This document shows, one piece after another, positions 24,688 through 36,807 of a stretch of 64,000 bases of DNA. Every line of letters begins with the position of its first letter. Within the stretch, counting starts at the first letter, position 1. The translations under genes and the position numbers were made by a program. Source of the DNA: Styela clava (lineage: Eukaryota > Chordata > Ascidiacea > Stolidobranchia > Styelidae); contig NC_135260.1 in the NCBI RefSeq assembly GCF_964204865.1, forward strand, positions 5,332,001 to 5,396,000, written 5' to 3'. A model generated the notes under the pieces. That model ran no database searches. It was not told the origin of the DNA and saw nothing but the letters and a program-made list of their open reading frames with translations.

Positions 24688-25655
24688 CAGTGTTTCCCAA
24701 CTCAAATGAGTCCGCGGAGCGTTTGATTGAATCCGCAACGAGCCAGAAATTCATGGCAGGCCGCAAAGTCATCAGCGAAGGTTCGATTTACGTTAGAATT
24801 TACATAAAACATAAAAAGCAAGTTTATTCACATAACATTAATTAAGTCAATAATTACTGGATACCGAGTAGGGCTGGGCATAATATATATGAATATTAAA
24901 CTATTAGAATAGCAATTTACTATGCGAAAATTTGGTAACAGGTGACGCGGCAGGTCACTTGCGCGTCGCTATAAGTTTTGTTTTATGATGGTCCGCGACC
25001 GATAAAAAGCGCTTTTTTAGAAATTGCGAATCGCAAAATTTCGGGTGCTACCGTAGTTAACGTATCAGGGCATTTTTCCTTAGGCTTCTTTGCTTTACTG
25101 CCTCCACATTGGTACGTACAGTACTGGAGCGCTGTAAGTGTTGTACAAACAGCTTAGATTTGTCGAATTCGCAAAAATACGAATCATAAAAAAGTATAAT
25201 CGGCCGCTTTACCACGCATTTTTGTGTCCACGGATTGTCATGATATTTTCTGAGTAGTATTGCTTTTATTTCGTCAACACAGCCGCGTATTAAAATGATT
25301 ACAAGTAAATTATTATTAAAGCATTTTTTGAGTGGTTGACTAATATACTTTAATTATATTTTTATTAAGTACTCAATCAAGTTGTACTTTTTGGGAATTT
25401 ATAGCAGATAGTAGGTTTTTTCTAACGACGATAACAAATTCGCAAAATCGCAAAAAATAGGTATCAAAACTAAATATAATCGGGCAATATATTCTCACAT
25501 TATTATGTTCGCAGATTGACGAGGCATTTTAAAGAAGTAATGCCTTCATCTTGTCATAAGTCGACGCAACCGCGAGCGACCATGAAGACAATTGAAGTAA
25601 AATAGAAAGACATTTTAAACTCTCTTCGGCTCTTCTAACAAACGCATAATTGCGG
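24688..25655. mobile_element. Truncated copy of the 1.3-kb hAT-type element
   Basis: Left end CAGTGTTTCCCAA and interior match 31401-32743 for most of its length ('gagtccgcggagcg', 'attggtacgtacagtactggagcg', 'cgcataattgcggc'). The right terminus seen at 32743 is missing. About 190 bases at 31715-31907 of the other copy are absent here. Confidence 0.7.
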
Positions 25656-25798
25656 CAAATCTCCGATTTTGATAAGTACGGTAATAGAACGCGTCTTTTT
25701 GGGAGTGCAGCCTGGTAGTCAAGAGTATTGGTATTGATTGGCCCACCATATATGGAGTCCGCGCTCCACAATTAAGATGTAAGACTCTGATAGTTTAG

Positions 25799-27060
25799 AA
25801 CAGTTTTCGGAAATACTTGAGTTGTACTATATCCTGGATTTGAATACCCGATATCAGAAAATACTGGCAAATTCATGTCACGTCTATTTCAGTACACATT
25901 TGATCTCGTTTCGGACGAGAAATCAATGTATCGTAACTTGACCGCAATACCCCACTCAGTTAACATTGGATTATACTGGCCAATTCCCTACATCGAAAAT
26001 GAGAATTAAACGATATATTTTAGCTACAGAGGATTTTGTATGGTAGAATATAAGGGCAGTCTTGAGTAGAATTCCCCAAACCTCGAGTTGTGCAGAGCAA
26101 ATTTTCGAATCGCCGCCATCTTGTTTTTTGTTTTTTCGCCAATGGTCGAGGTGAATTCCCCAAATTTTGTTTTCATCGAAGTCATATTTTTTTAACGCAA
26201 TTCTCGCATATGACTATTTTCTGGAGTGAGTTACTGATTGATTAAACGTGTTTGTTATTGTGTGTGAACGCTCAGTAATCTATCAGAGTGATGTATTCTA
26301 TGTCTTCAGTAATTAATTTGTTGAAAGGACCAATTACAATAAGTAAGTCGCTTAGAATTATATATTTTCAAGTATTCGAGATTCGATTCGAAAATATATT
26401 CGATTCGATTCTGAAATTACAAGGTATTCGAAAATGCCCAGCCCTAGTCACAGGCCATCCGAGACTCTGATCGAGATTAAAGTCTATAGTCAAACTATTT
26501 AAATACCTCAAGTCACTACGAGTCTTTGATAATTGCGAATCAACTCTAACTTCAGTAGAGTCCTTGACCCGAACCTCTGTTATTTTCTTACAATCAAAGG
26601 CGTTTTTTCTATTATTGCACGCAAAATCATTCTTTTTAATCAGTGCCACGTTTGGTTTGAGCAATACCAACAACTGCACAAATAAACAGGCAGATATGTA
26701 TACACATAAGTATTGCGAGATTACCCAAAATCAAGAAAAGGCCAACTTTTGTCGGATTATTCCGGTGAGACTAAAACTAGCAAACAAGCAACGAGACTAT
26801 TTAGAAATTTACAATATCGGAATTCTAAAAAATCGATTTTTTAGGCTATCAAGCAAATATAACTTGAAATTTTAGCAACAATGATTATTCGACTTTGAGA
26901 GCAGCGTTCGGCTATTACTATTTGTAAAATTGAATTTCATGCTAAAATCTAGTAGTATTTTCAATCAAGACGTTCTAAAGAAAAATACGTGTCTGTGGCG
27001 TCGTCGCATCACCTGCTATTGTTGATTCTTTTTATTTTTTTTTCCAATAAATGTCGTTTA
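25799..27060. repeat. Right-hand copy of the upstream duplicated segment
   Basis: Collinear with 8397-9710, as described there. A 50-base piece (26775-26822) reappears inverted at about 27312-27360. A truncated GTACTCC MITE follows at 27092-27262. No gene seen. Confidence 0.7.
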
Positions 27061-27360
27061 ATAAAAATGAATTTTGGGTTGAAATAGATTTCAGTACTCT
27101 AGAAGTAAGTGCACCAAGACGGCGGACATCGGAACGTCGTATGCGTACCAGGTTAGGGTTAGGCAATAATTTTAGGTACATATACTACGGGAGTCACTTG
27201 GCTAGTCCCCGAACTCTTAATTGAACTAAAATAAGGGAAATTGAAATAAAATTATGGCTTAACCACATTGTTCCGAAAATACTTGAGTTTTCCCTTAAAT
27301 ATTACCGATACCTCCGATATTGTGGATTTCTAAATAGTTTCGTTGCTTGTTAGTTTTACG

Positions 27361-27521
27361 TCTTCCTCCACCATCAAGTCCATGCTTCCGAAAACAAATA
27401 CCTAACTAATTCCATTCCCGGCATGGAATGGTAACCGGACGAGAGGCCGTGGTTAGCCATATGGTTAAGCCGTCCTATTGGATTTCCTCTCCCCGGGATA
27501 AATATGTAAATCCTATCCCAA
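27361..27521 (+). mobile_element. tRNA-SINE 3' fragment
   Basis: Matches the SINE tail at 36384-36537: 'ccatcaagtccatgcttcc', 'gagaggccg.ggtt.gccatatg', 'ggataaatatgtaaatcctatcc'. Confidence 0.65.
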
Positions 27522-27526
27522 GTACA

Positions 27527-27730
27527 ATCTTTGCTCCATCCCAACAAATTGAATCCAGTGAAAGAAAATAGGTAGTTTAACTGTGATAGTAATGTTTTCA
27601 TGAATTTTTCTATATCATTCGATAGACTCTTTTCAAACTATTCATAAAGTGATTTTGACCTTTCCCTAAACATGACAAGATGGTTCGATATTAAGCTTTC
27701 ATCTCGCACAGGGTTCAAATACCTGTACCC
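27527..27730 (+). pseudogene. Third, broken remnant of the SNARE-like gene (exon 1 end plus intron 1)
   Basis: 'atcccaacaaat' through 'ataggtagtttaactgtgatagtaatg' matches the last coding bases of exon 1 and the start of intron 1 at 28967-29025. The match continues through 'tttcaaactattc.taaagtg.ttttgac' and 'catctcgcacagggttcaaatacct' to about 29150. Everything 5' of the last ~40 coding bases is missing, and the conserved intron 5' splice site is kept. Confidence 0.75.
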
Positions 27731-28447
27731 CGTTCGCCATTGTCCGCTCAATTTATGACTTGCAGTTCCCATCACATCATGGCAGCTTCTGCTACGAACG
27801 AACCGCGGCGTCTCTTGCTATGGCTTTATGGCGTTATTCAGTAATCAGTATTACGGGTATATTCACTAAGTAATGTACCAGATTTGAGTTTATCATGCAG
27901 AATTATATATATCTACCTAAACTTGAAACCTAATCCAAAATACATCAAATCTGTACCCATAGGAAAAATGTTCCAACTTACCCATACAATATTTGTCACC
28001 ATCAAGGGCAGCCCTGCCATTACAGCCGAAACGCCTTGGTTACGACAGCAAAATTTTACCCGCCATTGGTTTTCAATTTGCTGTCGTGGTACCGGCATCC
28101 CACCATTGGTTTGTGACAGCTAAAAAGTCAGTCGCCGTGGTTTGGTAATCCCGCCATAGTTTTGCGGCAGCTTCAGACGCCACAAAATACTTGAAACTGC
28201 TCTTGCATTTTATCACACCCAGAATGCGGTGGTGGTAAGAGATTGGAACCTAGTTGTGTGAACTGATTAGCCATTATTGTTGATCTTCAGGCTTTAACCA
28301 CTGAACCCCAGTGCTCTAACAATGTGAAACTGGCACAATATAAAATCAGATTCTAGCAATATGTATGCACTACACAAGTTAATGCTTTATCTTATATTTG
28401 ATGTATTGCAGAATATATAGTATAATCTAAAGTTAAATATCGATAAA

Positions 28448-31400
28448 ATGACAAAAACGAAAGATAAAATAAGAAAAAAGGTAGAAAATCAAGAATCAGA
28501 TTATCCTGATAAATTAAATCCTTTCGGATCGGCAGAGAAAATAACTAAAAATGGAAAAAAGAAAGATGAAGATATGGAATTAAATCCATTTTTAATGAAA
28601 CCAACAAAAAGTATGAAAAAGGGAGAAATAAAAAAAGAACAAAAACGAGAAAAAAGAAAGAAAGAAATGAAACTGAACGTCAAAACGAAAAAGAGTGAAT
28701 TGAAGACCAGCAAAATTCCAAAAATAGACTTGAGTGCATTGACAGACAACGTTACAGAAAGTAACCCTGATTCTGGAAAAAGTGCTAAAGACAATAACAA
28801 TGCCGTAACGTCGCGACAGATTGGCACTATCGATTCATATGATCCCCCAATTCGCGACTCAAAACAGGAAGATATAAAAGAAATTGGTGCAATGGGAACA
28901 CGAGATACGATGCCTCCTTCAACCTCAAAACAGCGTTCAGTGTCTTTAGAAGCTCAATCTTCGCTCAATCCCAACAAATCCGGTCCAATGAAAAAAAACA
29001 GGTAGTTAAACTGTGATAGTAATGTAAATCTATGTCGATAGACGTTTTTCAAACTATTCCTAAAGTGGTTTTGACTTTACCTTAAACACAACAAGATGGT
29101 TCAATAATAAGTCTTCATCTCGCACAGGGTTCAAATACCTAAATACTTGTTGCACAGGCTAATCTTGTTGCTTTTACCTATTAAGGTGCAAAAAGCAGCA
29201 CAGCATAAAGATGCATTACTAATATCTTCGTCTAAATTTAGGTTTGAAGCCCCAGTATAAACATCAGCCATCTAAGCATATAAACTTAACCCTAAGTGAT
29301 ATTAGGGAAAATGGTCGTGTAATAACTGACTGAGACCCAAGTTAAGGAATCGAGATGCCAATTTTATGAAGATCAATGCGACGACCCTGAGACGGAAGTG
29401 TTTGCAAAAATTATGGTTAAATAACATTTGGGTTCGGATATAAGACCCGCGCGTGATGTTCAACATTCTGTTTTGACAAATTCACTAATGAGAAATACCC
29501 ATAGCCTTCTTGAGGTCACTGTTACCTTCGCCGCTCGCATTTTTTCACAGGGCTTGCGCGTTTTTCAGTTGTAAATTAGTAAACTTAACCAGGCTTGTAA
29601 GATTCTTAAAGTAAAATACCTTTTCTCGATATTTTGTTTTATGAAAGGGTGATGAAATGTAAAGGCTTTATTGGACGCGAATTGGACCGTTTACTTGAAT
29701 TGTCGTTTTATTTGTGCTCAAATATTGCATGAATCTTATGGGATCCGTTATGCCATCCGAAATTTCGCTGTTTTATTTTTATATATGGGAACACCGTTTT
29801 TATTGCGCCAGGCGTGGCGGCCTACGTCAAAGCTGTCCTCTGTTACGATTTCACGAACTCGGTGCGCAGAGTCAGACCCATTTTGTTATGAGTCGCGTAA
29901 CTGCGGTCAGTTATTTGATCTTCGTGTCATATATTCGGGCTTGTTTTAGTGCTGTCTTGTTTTAGTGGTACTCTCGAGGTATATGAACCAAGATGGCGGA
30001 CATCGGAACGTAGTATGTGTACCAGGTTAGGGTTCGGCCATGGTTTACATACTTCGGGAGTACCGTTTTAGTCTATTATCCTTATTTCTATTCGAAATGG
30101 ACGCAATTCTTTTGCATGATGGGACTCCTCCATAGTCAGTCGGTCCTACAAATCTAATGCAGTGTCTCTAATTTTAGATCTCCATCGCACCTTATTCCAC
30201 ACCCACATACCGAAGATAGCGACGTGAAAATGTACCAGACCGCTTCTATAAGTAAGAAAGGGAAAGATAAAAAGAAAAAAAAAAAGTTGAAGAATTTCTT
30301 CAAGAAGAAAAAGGGCGGTAAATCAAATGATGTAATAGAAGTTGAGACGGCGTTTGACCTTTTATATTTTGCGTTAGCACTTAATGAAACTGGGAGACGT
30401 ACTGTGGTTGAAATTTAGGAGTACCATGAACATCATAGTTCTCTACTCGAGATTTTGGCGCTATAGACTTCAAGAATTATTGTTTTCTGTGTTTTCCAAA
30501 AAAAAATGATTGTCTTTTTTAAGATTTCTTTTTTGAAGGAGCCTGAACACTTTTACAAATCTACGAAACTCACGACATACTACTAATCCTAAATTTACGA
30601 ATTCTAATTTGGTACGGAATAAAATTTCAAAACACCGGTTAAGCATGCTAAAAATTAAAAAATGTTAAATCTGTTTAATGTGGTCTAAAACTCTAAAGTC
30701 TAAATGATGCTTTAGACAAGGCATGCACCATTGATTGGGTTGAGCGAAAGCATGAAATGATCGGATTTGACGAATATTATCGCGATCGTTTGGGCAAATA
30801 TCGGGCTCTGAAAAATCCAATAGGTGGAAAGAAATTAACCCAAGTATTATACCACAGAACAAGGTGTGATTGGAAGAGCAAAAGTTCATGACGTTGAAAC
30901 CGTTAGAAAACAAGCGGAGGAAGTGGAAGGGATACTAAGGTACCTAAGTCAAGACTAACGTTCATTGTTACTTATCGATCTCGATCGGTAAGTATGTTGA
31001 TAGGTATTTGTCTGTTTGTCTGTTAGACACTTTCGTATGTTACGCGATATCTCACGAAAGCGAGGTTGAATCTGCTCCAAATTTTGCACGTGCATTCATG
31101 ATATCTCAGAAGCCTATTGATTTTGGATGAATTGTGTCGTATAATTAGCGAGTTATTAAAAAATTAGTGATGGGACACGCGGTGTCGCTATTAAATCAGA
31201 GCGAAGGAATCGAAACCGCAGTTTAGATCGATAAGTCGGCGGTCTCCGATCGCTATCTAGTTTGAAAATTATGTGCGAGAGGATTGCTGGATTCTTCGTG
31301 CCGTATGGTGGTTAACGTAAACTCCGGACGATAACTGCTTCCTCTGCCATAAAATCATGTATCTTATTAAACAAATAACTGGTTGACTGATCCCTTAATA

Positions 31401-34400
31401 CAGTGTTTCCCAACCCGAGTCCGCGGTCTCAAATGAGTCGGAGGAGCGTTTGAATGAGTCCGCAACGAGCCAGAAATTTACTGCAGCGGGCCGCAATCTT
31501 TTCTGCGAAACTGAACTATCAGCCAAGTTAAGATTTACGTTAGAATTTACATAACAAATAAAAAGCAAGTCTATTCACATAACATTAATCGAGTCGTTAA
31601 TTACTGGTTACTGAGTAAGGCTGGGCATATATTCGAATATTCAACTATTAGAATAGCAATTTACTATTCGAAAATTTGGAAACATGTGACGCGACAGGTC
31701 ACTTGCGCGTCGCTAAATCAAACTTGCGGATTTCCGACAAAAACACACGAGTCTGCACACGCTTCGATAGATACCTAAGCGGTGATTCTCGCGAGTTCGA
31801 ACAACGAGGAATAATTTTTTTTCTGGTAGATTTCAATGGTAGAAATCCAAATTTTCTAAATTGAAAAGCGGCAATACAAAATACTGAAAATAAAACGGAG
31901 AACACCATAAGTTTTGTTTCATGATGACCGATTAAAAATGCTTTTTTTGACATTGCAAATCGCAAAATTTCGGGTGCTACTGTAGTATACGTACCAGGGC
32001 ATTTTCCCCTAGGATTCTTTGCTTTACTGCCTCCACATTGGTACGTACAGTACTGGAGCGCCGTAAGTGTTGTACGAACAGTTCAGATTTGTCGAATTCA
32101 CAAAAATACGAATAAAAATGAAATATAATCGCGCACTTTACCACGCAATTTTGTGTTCACGGATTGTCATGAAATTTTCTTAGTAGTAATGCTTTTATTT
32201 CCTCAACACAGCCGCAGATTAAAATGATCACAATTAAATTATAATGAAGAAAGGCGATGAATATGTATTTTTGATTCACTAATATATATACTTTAAATAT
32301 ATATTTTAATAAGTACTAAATCAAGTTGTACTTTCTGGTTATTTATAGCAGGTATAGCTATAAGAGTAGTCGCAAAAAATATGTACCAAAACTAATATAA
32401 TCGGGCAACATTATTATGTTCGCAGATTGCCGTGGCTTAATAATGCTTTCTTCCTGTCGTAAGTCAACGTAACCGCGAGTTACCATGAACACAATTAAAT
32501 TAAAATAGAAAGACATTTTAAATTGTCGTCGTTGTCACGGATTGAATATTGTGCGACAGAGAAGGCCATTATACACTAAAATAGTCGACTTTTTTAACGA
32601 ACGCGTAATTGCGGCGAGTTAAAATTGTGTTGGTTTTATTGCTTCTTCGCACAGAGTACGGTTGCAATAAAAGCACCTTGAGTCCGCAAAGGTTTTCGCT
32701 GGTGAGAAAATAGTCCGCGACCAAAAAAGGTTGGGAAACGCTGCCTTAATACCTCCTTAGCTATCCGACAATGACAGGTAACAGAGAGGCTGTGGTTCGC
32801 CATATGACTATGTCATATTATCGGCTTTCCTCTCCCAGTGATAAATATGAAAAATCTTATATTATTTATATGCATGTATGTGTATAGCCCTAGTTTGTAG
32901 CTAGAGTAAACATTTTTCCTTATTAATAAATTTTAGTATTGACAGTAAAATATAGTTGTTGTTATAGGTACCATGAAATTGTCCTACTAAATAAATCAGT
33001 AGTATTTAACCTGTGGTACGCGTACCACGTACGCGAGCAGTTTGAATTATTGCAACAATTGATTATTGAATTTGATAAACTATGGCGGCAACGCTTTCTC
33101 TTTATCTTCAATACTGTATGTATTTGCTAAACGGATCTATAGCGCTACCAGTCCTGGTTTTTCGAGATAGCCATCGCCCGCTACCACCCGCTTAACACAA
33201 AACGGGCATGTATGTCTTCGCCGGTTTTGCGCATTACGTCCACAATGCATCCGCATTGAGAAATCGGCAACGGAGGAAGCGTTCGACAGCGGTGGTCGGC
33301 GTGTGTTGAGATACCCTGATAGTGCCTTGATACTCCATACGGATGATACTATTGATACCTGGTGTATGAGTTGGCTGATCGGCATAAACTATAAAGGTTT
33401 CAAGGCTAAATAATTTGAAGACTAGGTTAGACAGTTCGCGATAGCGGCTAGCGCCGATCAAAGTGTATTCATCCGTGTTTTGCGGTAATTCAGTGGATGC
33501 AATGATTGAAGCATTCAGCTCTGACGATGGAAGACGCAAATTCTCTCGCAATTTTGCCCGCAATTAATACGTTGTTACGGCTTCTAAATAATACGTTGAA
33601 ACTTTGCACAAAGCTCTAAAAATAAAATTTATTGTACCACGTTCCTACCGAGTGAGCAATGTTTTTGTTCTTGGAGAGAAATTTTGTTTTGTATTTGCTG
33701 TAGTATTAGTACTATATTACCTAGTTTTGCACATACGGGTGAGGTACGGGACCTTACAGTTGCCCGTTTACTGGCAGTGAAATAATGTAGCTTATTTTAT
33801 TATTATTATAAAACTCATATTGTCAGCGTGATTTATTACTCCTCACTTTTCCTACCGATGCCTCCACACTGTAAACACGTGGTTATCTAGATTCTAGGAC
33901 ACCTTCAAAATTCTCCAGACTGATTTTTATAACAGCACCTGCTTATAGCGATTGCGTTGAAATGGGGAATTCCTCACTCATCTGTTGGTCTTATGATCCT
34001 AATCTCTCGTATATAATCTCTGGTTTAGTTTGTTATTTAATACGGTACTCACCATAATTATAGGGTATAGTAGTTTCAAAACTCCTGGATTCATACTTTT
34101 TTAATTAGGATATTAGAACCTTGGGTGTCGCTGCTCGATAACTAGTTCGGTTCCCCGCGACTTCTCTTCCCCAGTAAAACTGTGTAAATTATTTTTTTGT
34201 CGTAATTTATGATTGTGATATTTTTTACTGGTTGGAAAAAATAAACTCGACTTGACACATGAGTGCAACTTGCGTATAATACCAGCTAAGACTCCGATAA
34301 AGATTGAACAAATGAAGTCGTTTTATGGAGGGAAGGAAACGTAGTTCTAAAATAGGCGAAGGGACAATTTAGAAAAAAAGTTTGAGAACCACTGCCAATA

Positions 34401-36781
34401 TAAGGTTTTTGCTATAAAAATTAAATATGTTTCAGAAACAACGTCATAAATCTGGTTGAACAACGAAATGCAGAATTAGACACACTTGATGCGAAGACAG
34501 AACAGCTTGAAGAATTTGCTCATGAATTTGCTACGGTGAGTCTTAGCGGGAATTTTTCTATATTCACTTAATCTGGTCATAGTTTGAGCAAGATAGTGGA
34601 CTGCCAGTCTGGCCGATACAAAGTCATAATATGTGTATAGTTAATTCTCAAATAAACGAAAAAATTCATATAAAAAAACTACGATGAAGTACATCGAGTT
34701 GCGCTCCCGTAGTATGTGCAACAAGATGGCGGACACCTGAACATAGTATGTGTACCAGGTTAGGTCATAATTTTATTCCAATTTTCCATATTTTAGTTCT
34801 ATTACGAGTACGAAGACTAGCCAAGTGACTCCCGTAGTATTTGTACCTGAAATTGTATGGGATGTGAGTGCGTATTGTCCCTCTGATATGCAATAATATT
34901 TTCTTTAGTGTACCCAAAAAGTAAGGTTGAAACAACAAGCACGCGTAAGATGCTGTGGAATAGGAAGTAAATGGAAGGTCTGCTGGTACATATGCGCTTG
35001 CCAACGAAAAATAAAAAGGCGGAAAGGAAAACAACAAAAAAATGTAAAAGGTATTTATTATTTTATCATTAATATACAGTTGTTCATGTCAATTGTAGCC
35101 CGACCACAGTGTTAGATTTATCGAAATTTAACCCTTCATATTGCTCGATCGCACTTGTCACATATCAATTTAGGATTTAGTCAAATTAGGAAACATATTT
35201 AAATTCGAATACCAAACATTACGGCTTTTCTTTTTCCGATATGTACATTGTTTACTACTAAACATCATAAAATATTAGATAACTATTTATGTGGAAAAAA
35301 AAGCAATATAAAATTATGACATTGACATTCGGATCTAGTGAAAATGAATTATTTTTCATTTGTGTGAGAATTTATAGAGACATATAATCTCGATTTCGAG
35401 ATCAATTTTGCATTTTTGAATGACGTTCCGCCGTAAATGGGCAACCCTGTCTGTAGTCCAAGGCTATGAGTTAAAGCCGTGGTTCTCAACACATAGATCT
35501 CAAGTCTAAATTCTCGTTATTCTCGTTTGAATCACACTTGAGAACAATATATTGGGATGACAGGGATGACAATATATTAATTATTGTAACGTTACTTTTA
35601 TTCATATGTGGCCTCGCTAATGCCATGGGTCATTCAATGTTCCAATTATGAAATCACACACGTTGGATAGTCTTGAGTCATGCATGTCATTCATTTCTAA
35701 TCCATTTACGAACATGGACATATCGAGCGTTGTTGATACTGCGCGTTGACCAACTGGCGTTGACTTAAACGAATCTTCAATATTGACACCACGGCAGATC
35801 TCTTCAGGCATAATTTATATAAAACTCATTGCAAGGGAGGTCTTTTATTGGAAGGCATCGAGATGTTATTCCCGGGGGGTCGCAACTTGAGCATATTTTT
35901 TGGAGAGCGTCACAATAGCGAGAAGTTAAAAGGATAAAAATCCCATCTTAATAATTGGCCACGCTCATAAAAGCTAAGGCAGGCATTTAGCATCCGAACT
36001 GTTAATATATATATATCAAAGTCGTATTGTTGCTGTTGTCGATTTAATTTAAATTCACGCTATGTCACTGTTTGACCAACTGAGCAATAGTAAGCCGTGG
36101 CGCATCGTACTAAGCGTTAGGAATAGGCTAGCCACCGCAACTTTGATTACCATGCGTGGGCTCCAAGATTCGAATCCCATGCGTGGATAGTTTTGTGCGA
36201 GAGTATTGCCGAACTCCTCCTCACCGCAGGGTGATCCAGGTAACCGCTGGTTGGTTGCGGCTTCTTACACAATCAAGTACTCCTGAAGTATGCGCACCAA
36301 GATGTCGCATAACCTGAACCCTAACCTGGTACATAACCTGAGTTCAGGTTGTGCGCCATCTTGGTGCGCATACTTCAGGAGGTCCATCAAGTCCATGCTT
36401 CCAAAAACAAATAACTGGTAACTAATCCCATACCCGACACAGACTGGTAACCTTACGAAAGGCCGAGGTTCGCCATATGATTAAACCGCCTTATGTCTTT
36501 CCCCTCCCCCAGGATAAATATGTAAATCCTATCCTATGTCATAACCCAGATCTGCCTAGTTAATAAAATATATTGCTATGATTGAATTAAGAGTTGGTCA
36601 ATCAACAAATACAATATTTTCAGCAATCTCGACGACAGAGGAGCTTCTGGAGGACGATGATTACTACAGACCGGCGAACCCTGGAAGTTCTGGGATAAAA
36701 CCAGAAAACGAATTGGCGTCACAATACACTGATGAAGAAACCAAAAAGAAAGCCGCTGAGTTTTTGCAATTAGACTCATAA
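28448..36781 (+). CDS. NPF-motif, R-SNARE-like protein, right copy (6 exons, splice sites altered)
   Basis: Exons 28448-29001, 30178-30340, about 30858-30939, 34436-34535, 34909-35050 and 36624-36781 align with exons 1-6 and the end of exon 8 of the left copy. Present are two N-terminal NPF motifs, a shortened linker (about 75 residues deleted from exon 1), a SNARE-like stretch with VEQRNAELDTLD and the +14 L, +18 A and +21 F layers, a CC..C..C.C cluster with KIKRRK, and LLEDDDYY fused to ASQYTDEETKKKAAEFLQLDS. The left exon 2 donor (AAG|GTCAGA) is changed here to AAGTTGAG. Using GT at 30341 with the exon 3 acceptor at 30857 shifts frame into a stop. An in-frame 403-residue product needs the weak acceptor at 30844. 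Read-through of exon 2 stops at 30418. It may therefore be functional with changed splicing, or a decaying copy. Function is inferred only by similarity to the left copy. Confidence 0.65.
29967..30064. mobile_element. 98-bp GTACTCC MITE derivative in intron 1
   Basis: GGTACTCTCG...CGGGAGTACC with an exact 8-bp duplication GTTTTAGT (29959-29966, 30065-30072). It retains 'caagatggcggacatcgg' on one arm only. Confidence 0.88.
30971..31260 (+). mobile_element. ATCGATC-family dispersed element in intron 3
   Basis: Same layout as 10132-10428, with 'gatgggacacgcggtgtcgctatt' and 'gagcgaaggaatcgaaaccgcagttt' retained. It starts 31 bases after the exon 3 donor and abuts a SINE at 31268. Confidence 0.75.
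31268..32861 (+). mobile_element. tRNA-SINE body split by a hAT element
   Basis: 31268-31400 ('gtgcgagaggattgc', 'ggttaacg', 'aaacaaataactgg') and 32744-32861 ('ggtaacagagaggctgtggttcgccatatg', 'tcggctttcctctccc.gtgataaatatg') together make the SINE body seen at 36093-36537. The tRNA-like head is absent. Confidence 0.7.
31401..32743. mobile_element. 1.34-kb non-autonomous hAT-type element
   Basis: Termini CAGTGTTTCCCAACC and GGTTGGGAAACGCTG with exact 8-bp duplication CCTTAATA (31393-31400, 32744-32751). 'gagtccgc' motifs occur at both ends. No transposase frame. Truncated relative at 24688. Confidence 0.92.
32870..34430. other. Rest of intron 3; no exon recognised
   Basis: ORFs on the minus strand around 33137-33563 show no motif. 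A hAT-like terminus (GTTTGAGAACCACTG, about 34381-34396) is also present, decayed, in the left intron 3 near 16006-16016, so that element predates the duplication. Confidence 0.4.
34704..34856. mobile_element. Partial GTACTCC MITE in intron 4
   Basis: Starts GCGCTCCCGTAGTATGTG, has 'aagatggcggacacc' and 'gactcccgtagtatttgtacctgaaatt', then breaks off without the terminal inverse. Confidence 0.6.
36093..36537 (+). mobile_element. Full-length tRNA-derived SINE
   Basis: The head resembles a tRNA promoter: 'agccgtggcgcatcgtactaagcg' (A-box region) and 'gattcgaatcccatgcg' (B box). The body has 'gtgcgagagtattgccgaactcctcc' and 'ggtaaccgctggttggttgcgg', and the tail ends 'ggataaatatgtaaatcctatcct'. 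It is split by the foldback element at 36278-36383. Other copies: 48303-48603 (+) and 55578-55928 (-). Confidence 0.75.
36278..36383. mobile_element. 106-bp palindromic GTACTCC element inside the SINE
   Basis: TACTCCTGAAGTATGCGCACC mirrors GGTGCGCATACTTCAGGAGGT; arms continue through 'aagatg'. Flanks CAATCAAG and CCATCAAG repeat the SINE sequence 'ccatcaag', with one mismatch. Confidence 0.88.
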
Positions 36782-36807
36782 TAACAACTTTCATTAATGA
36801 TCCAACT

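Noticed and set aside
31676..31864. 62-codon ORF inside the hAT element
   Set aside because: No motif, absent from the related copy at 24688; likely chance.
33137..33563. Minus-strand gene in intron 3 of the right copy
   Set aside because: Two overlapping frames, no recognised motif, no counterpart in the left intron.
36093..36190. tRNA gene
   Set aside because: A- and B-box-like words are present, but no cloverleaf can be closed, and the sequence continues into a repeated SINE body.
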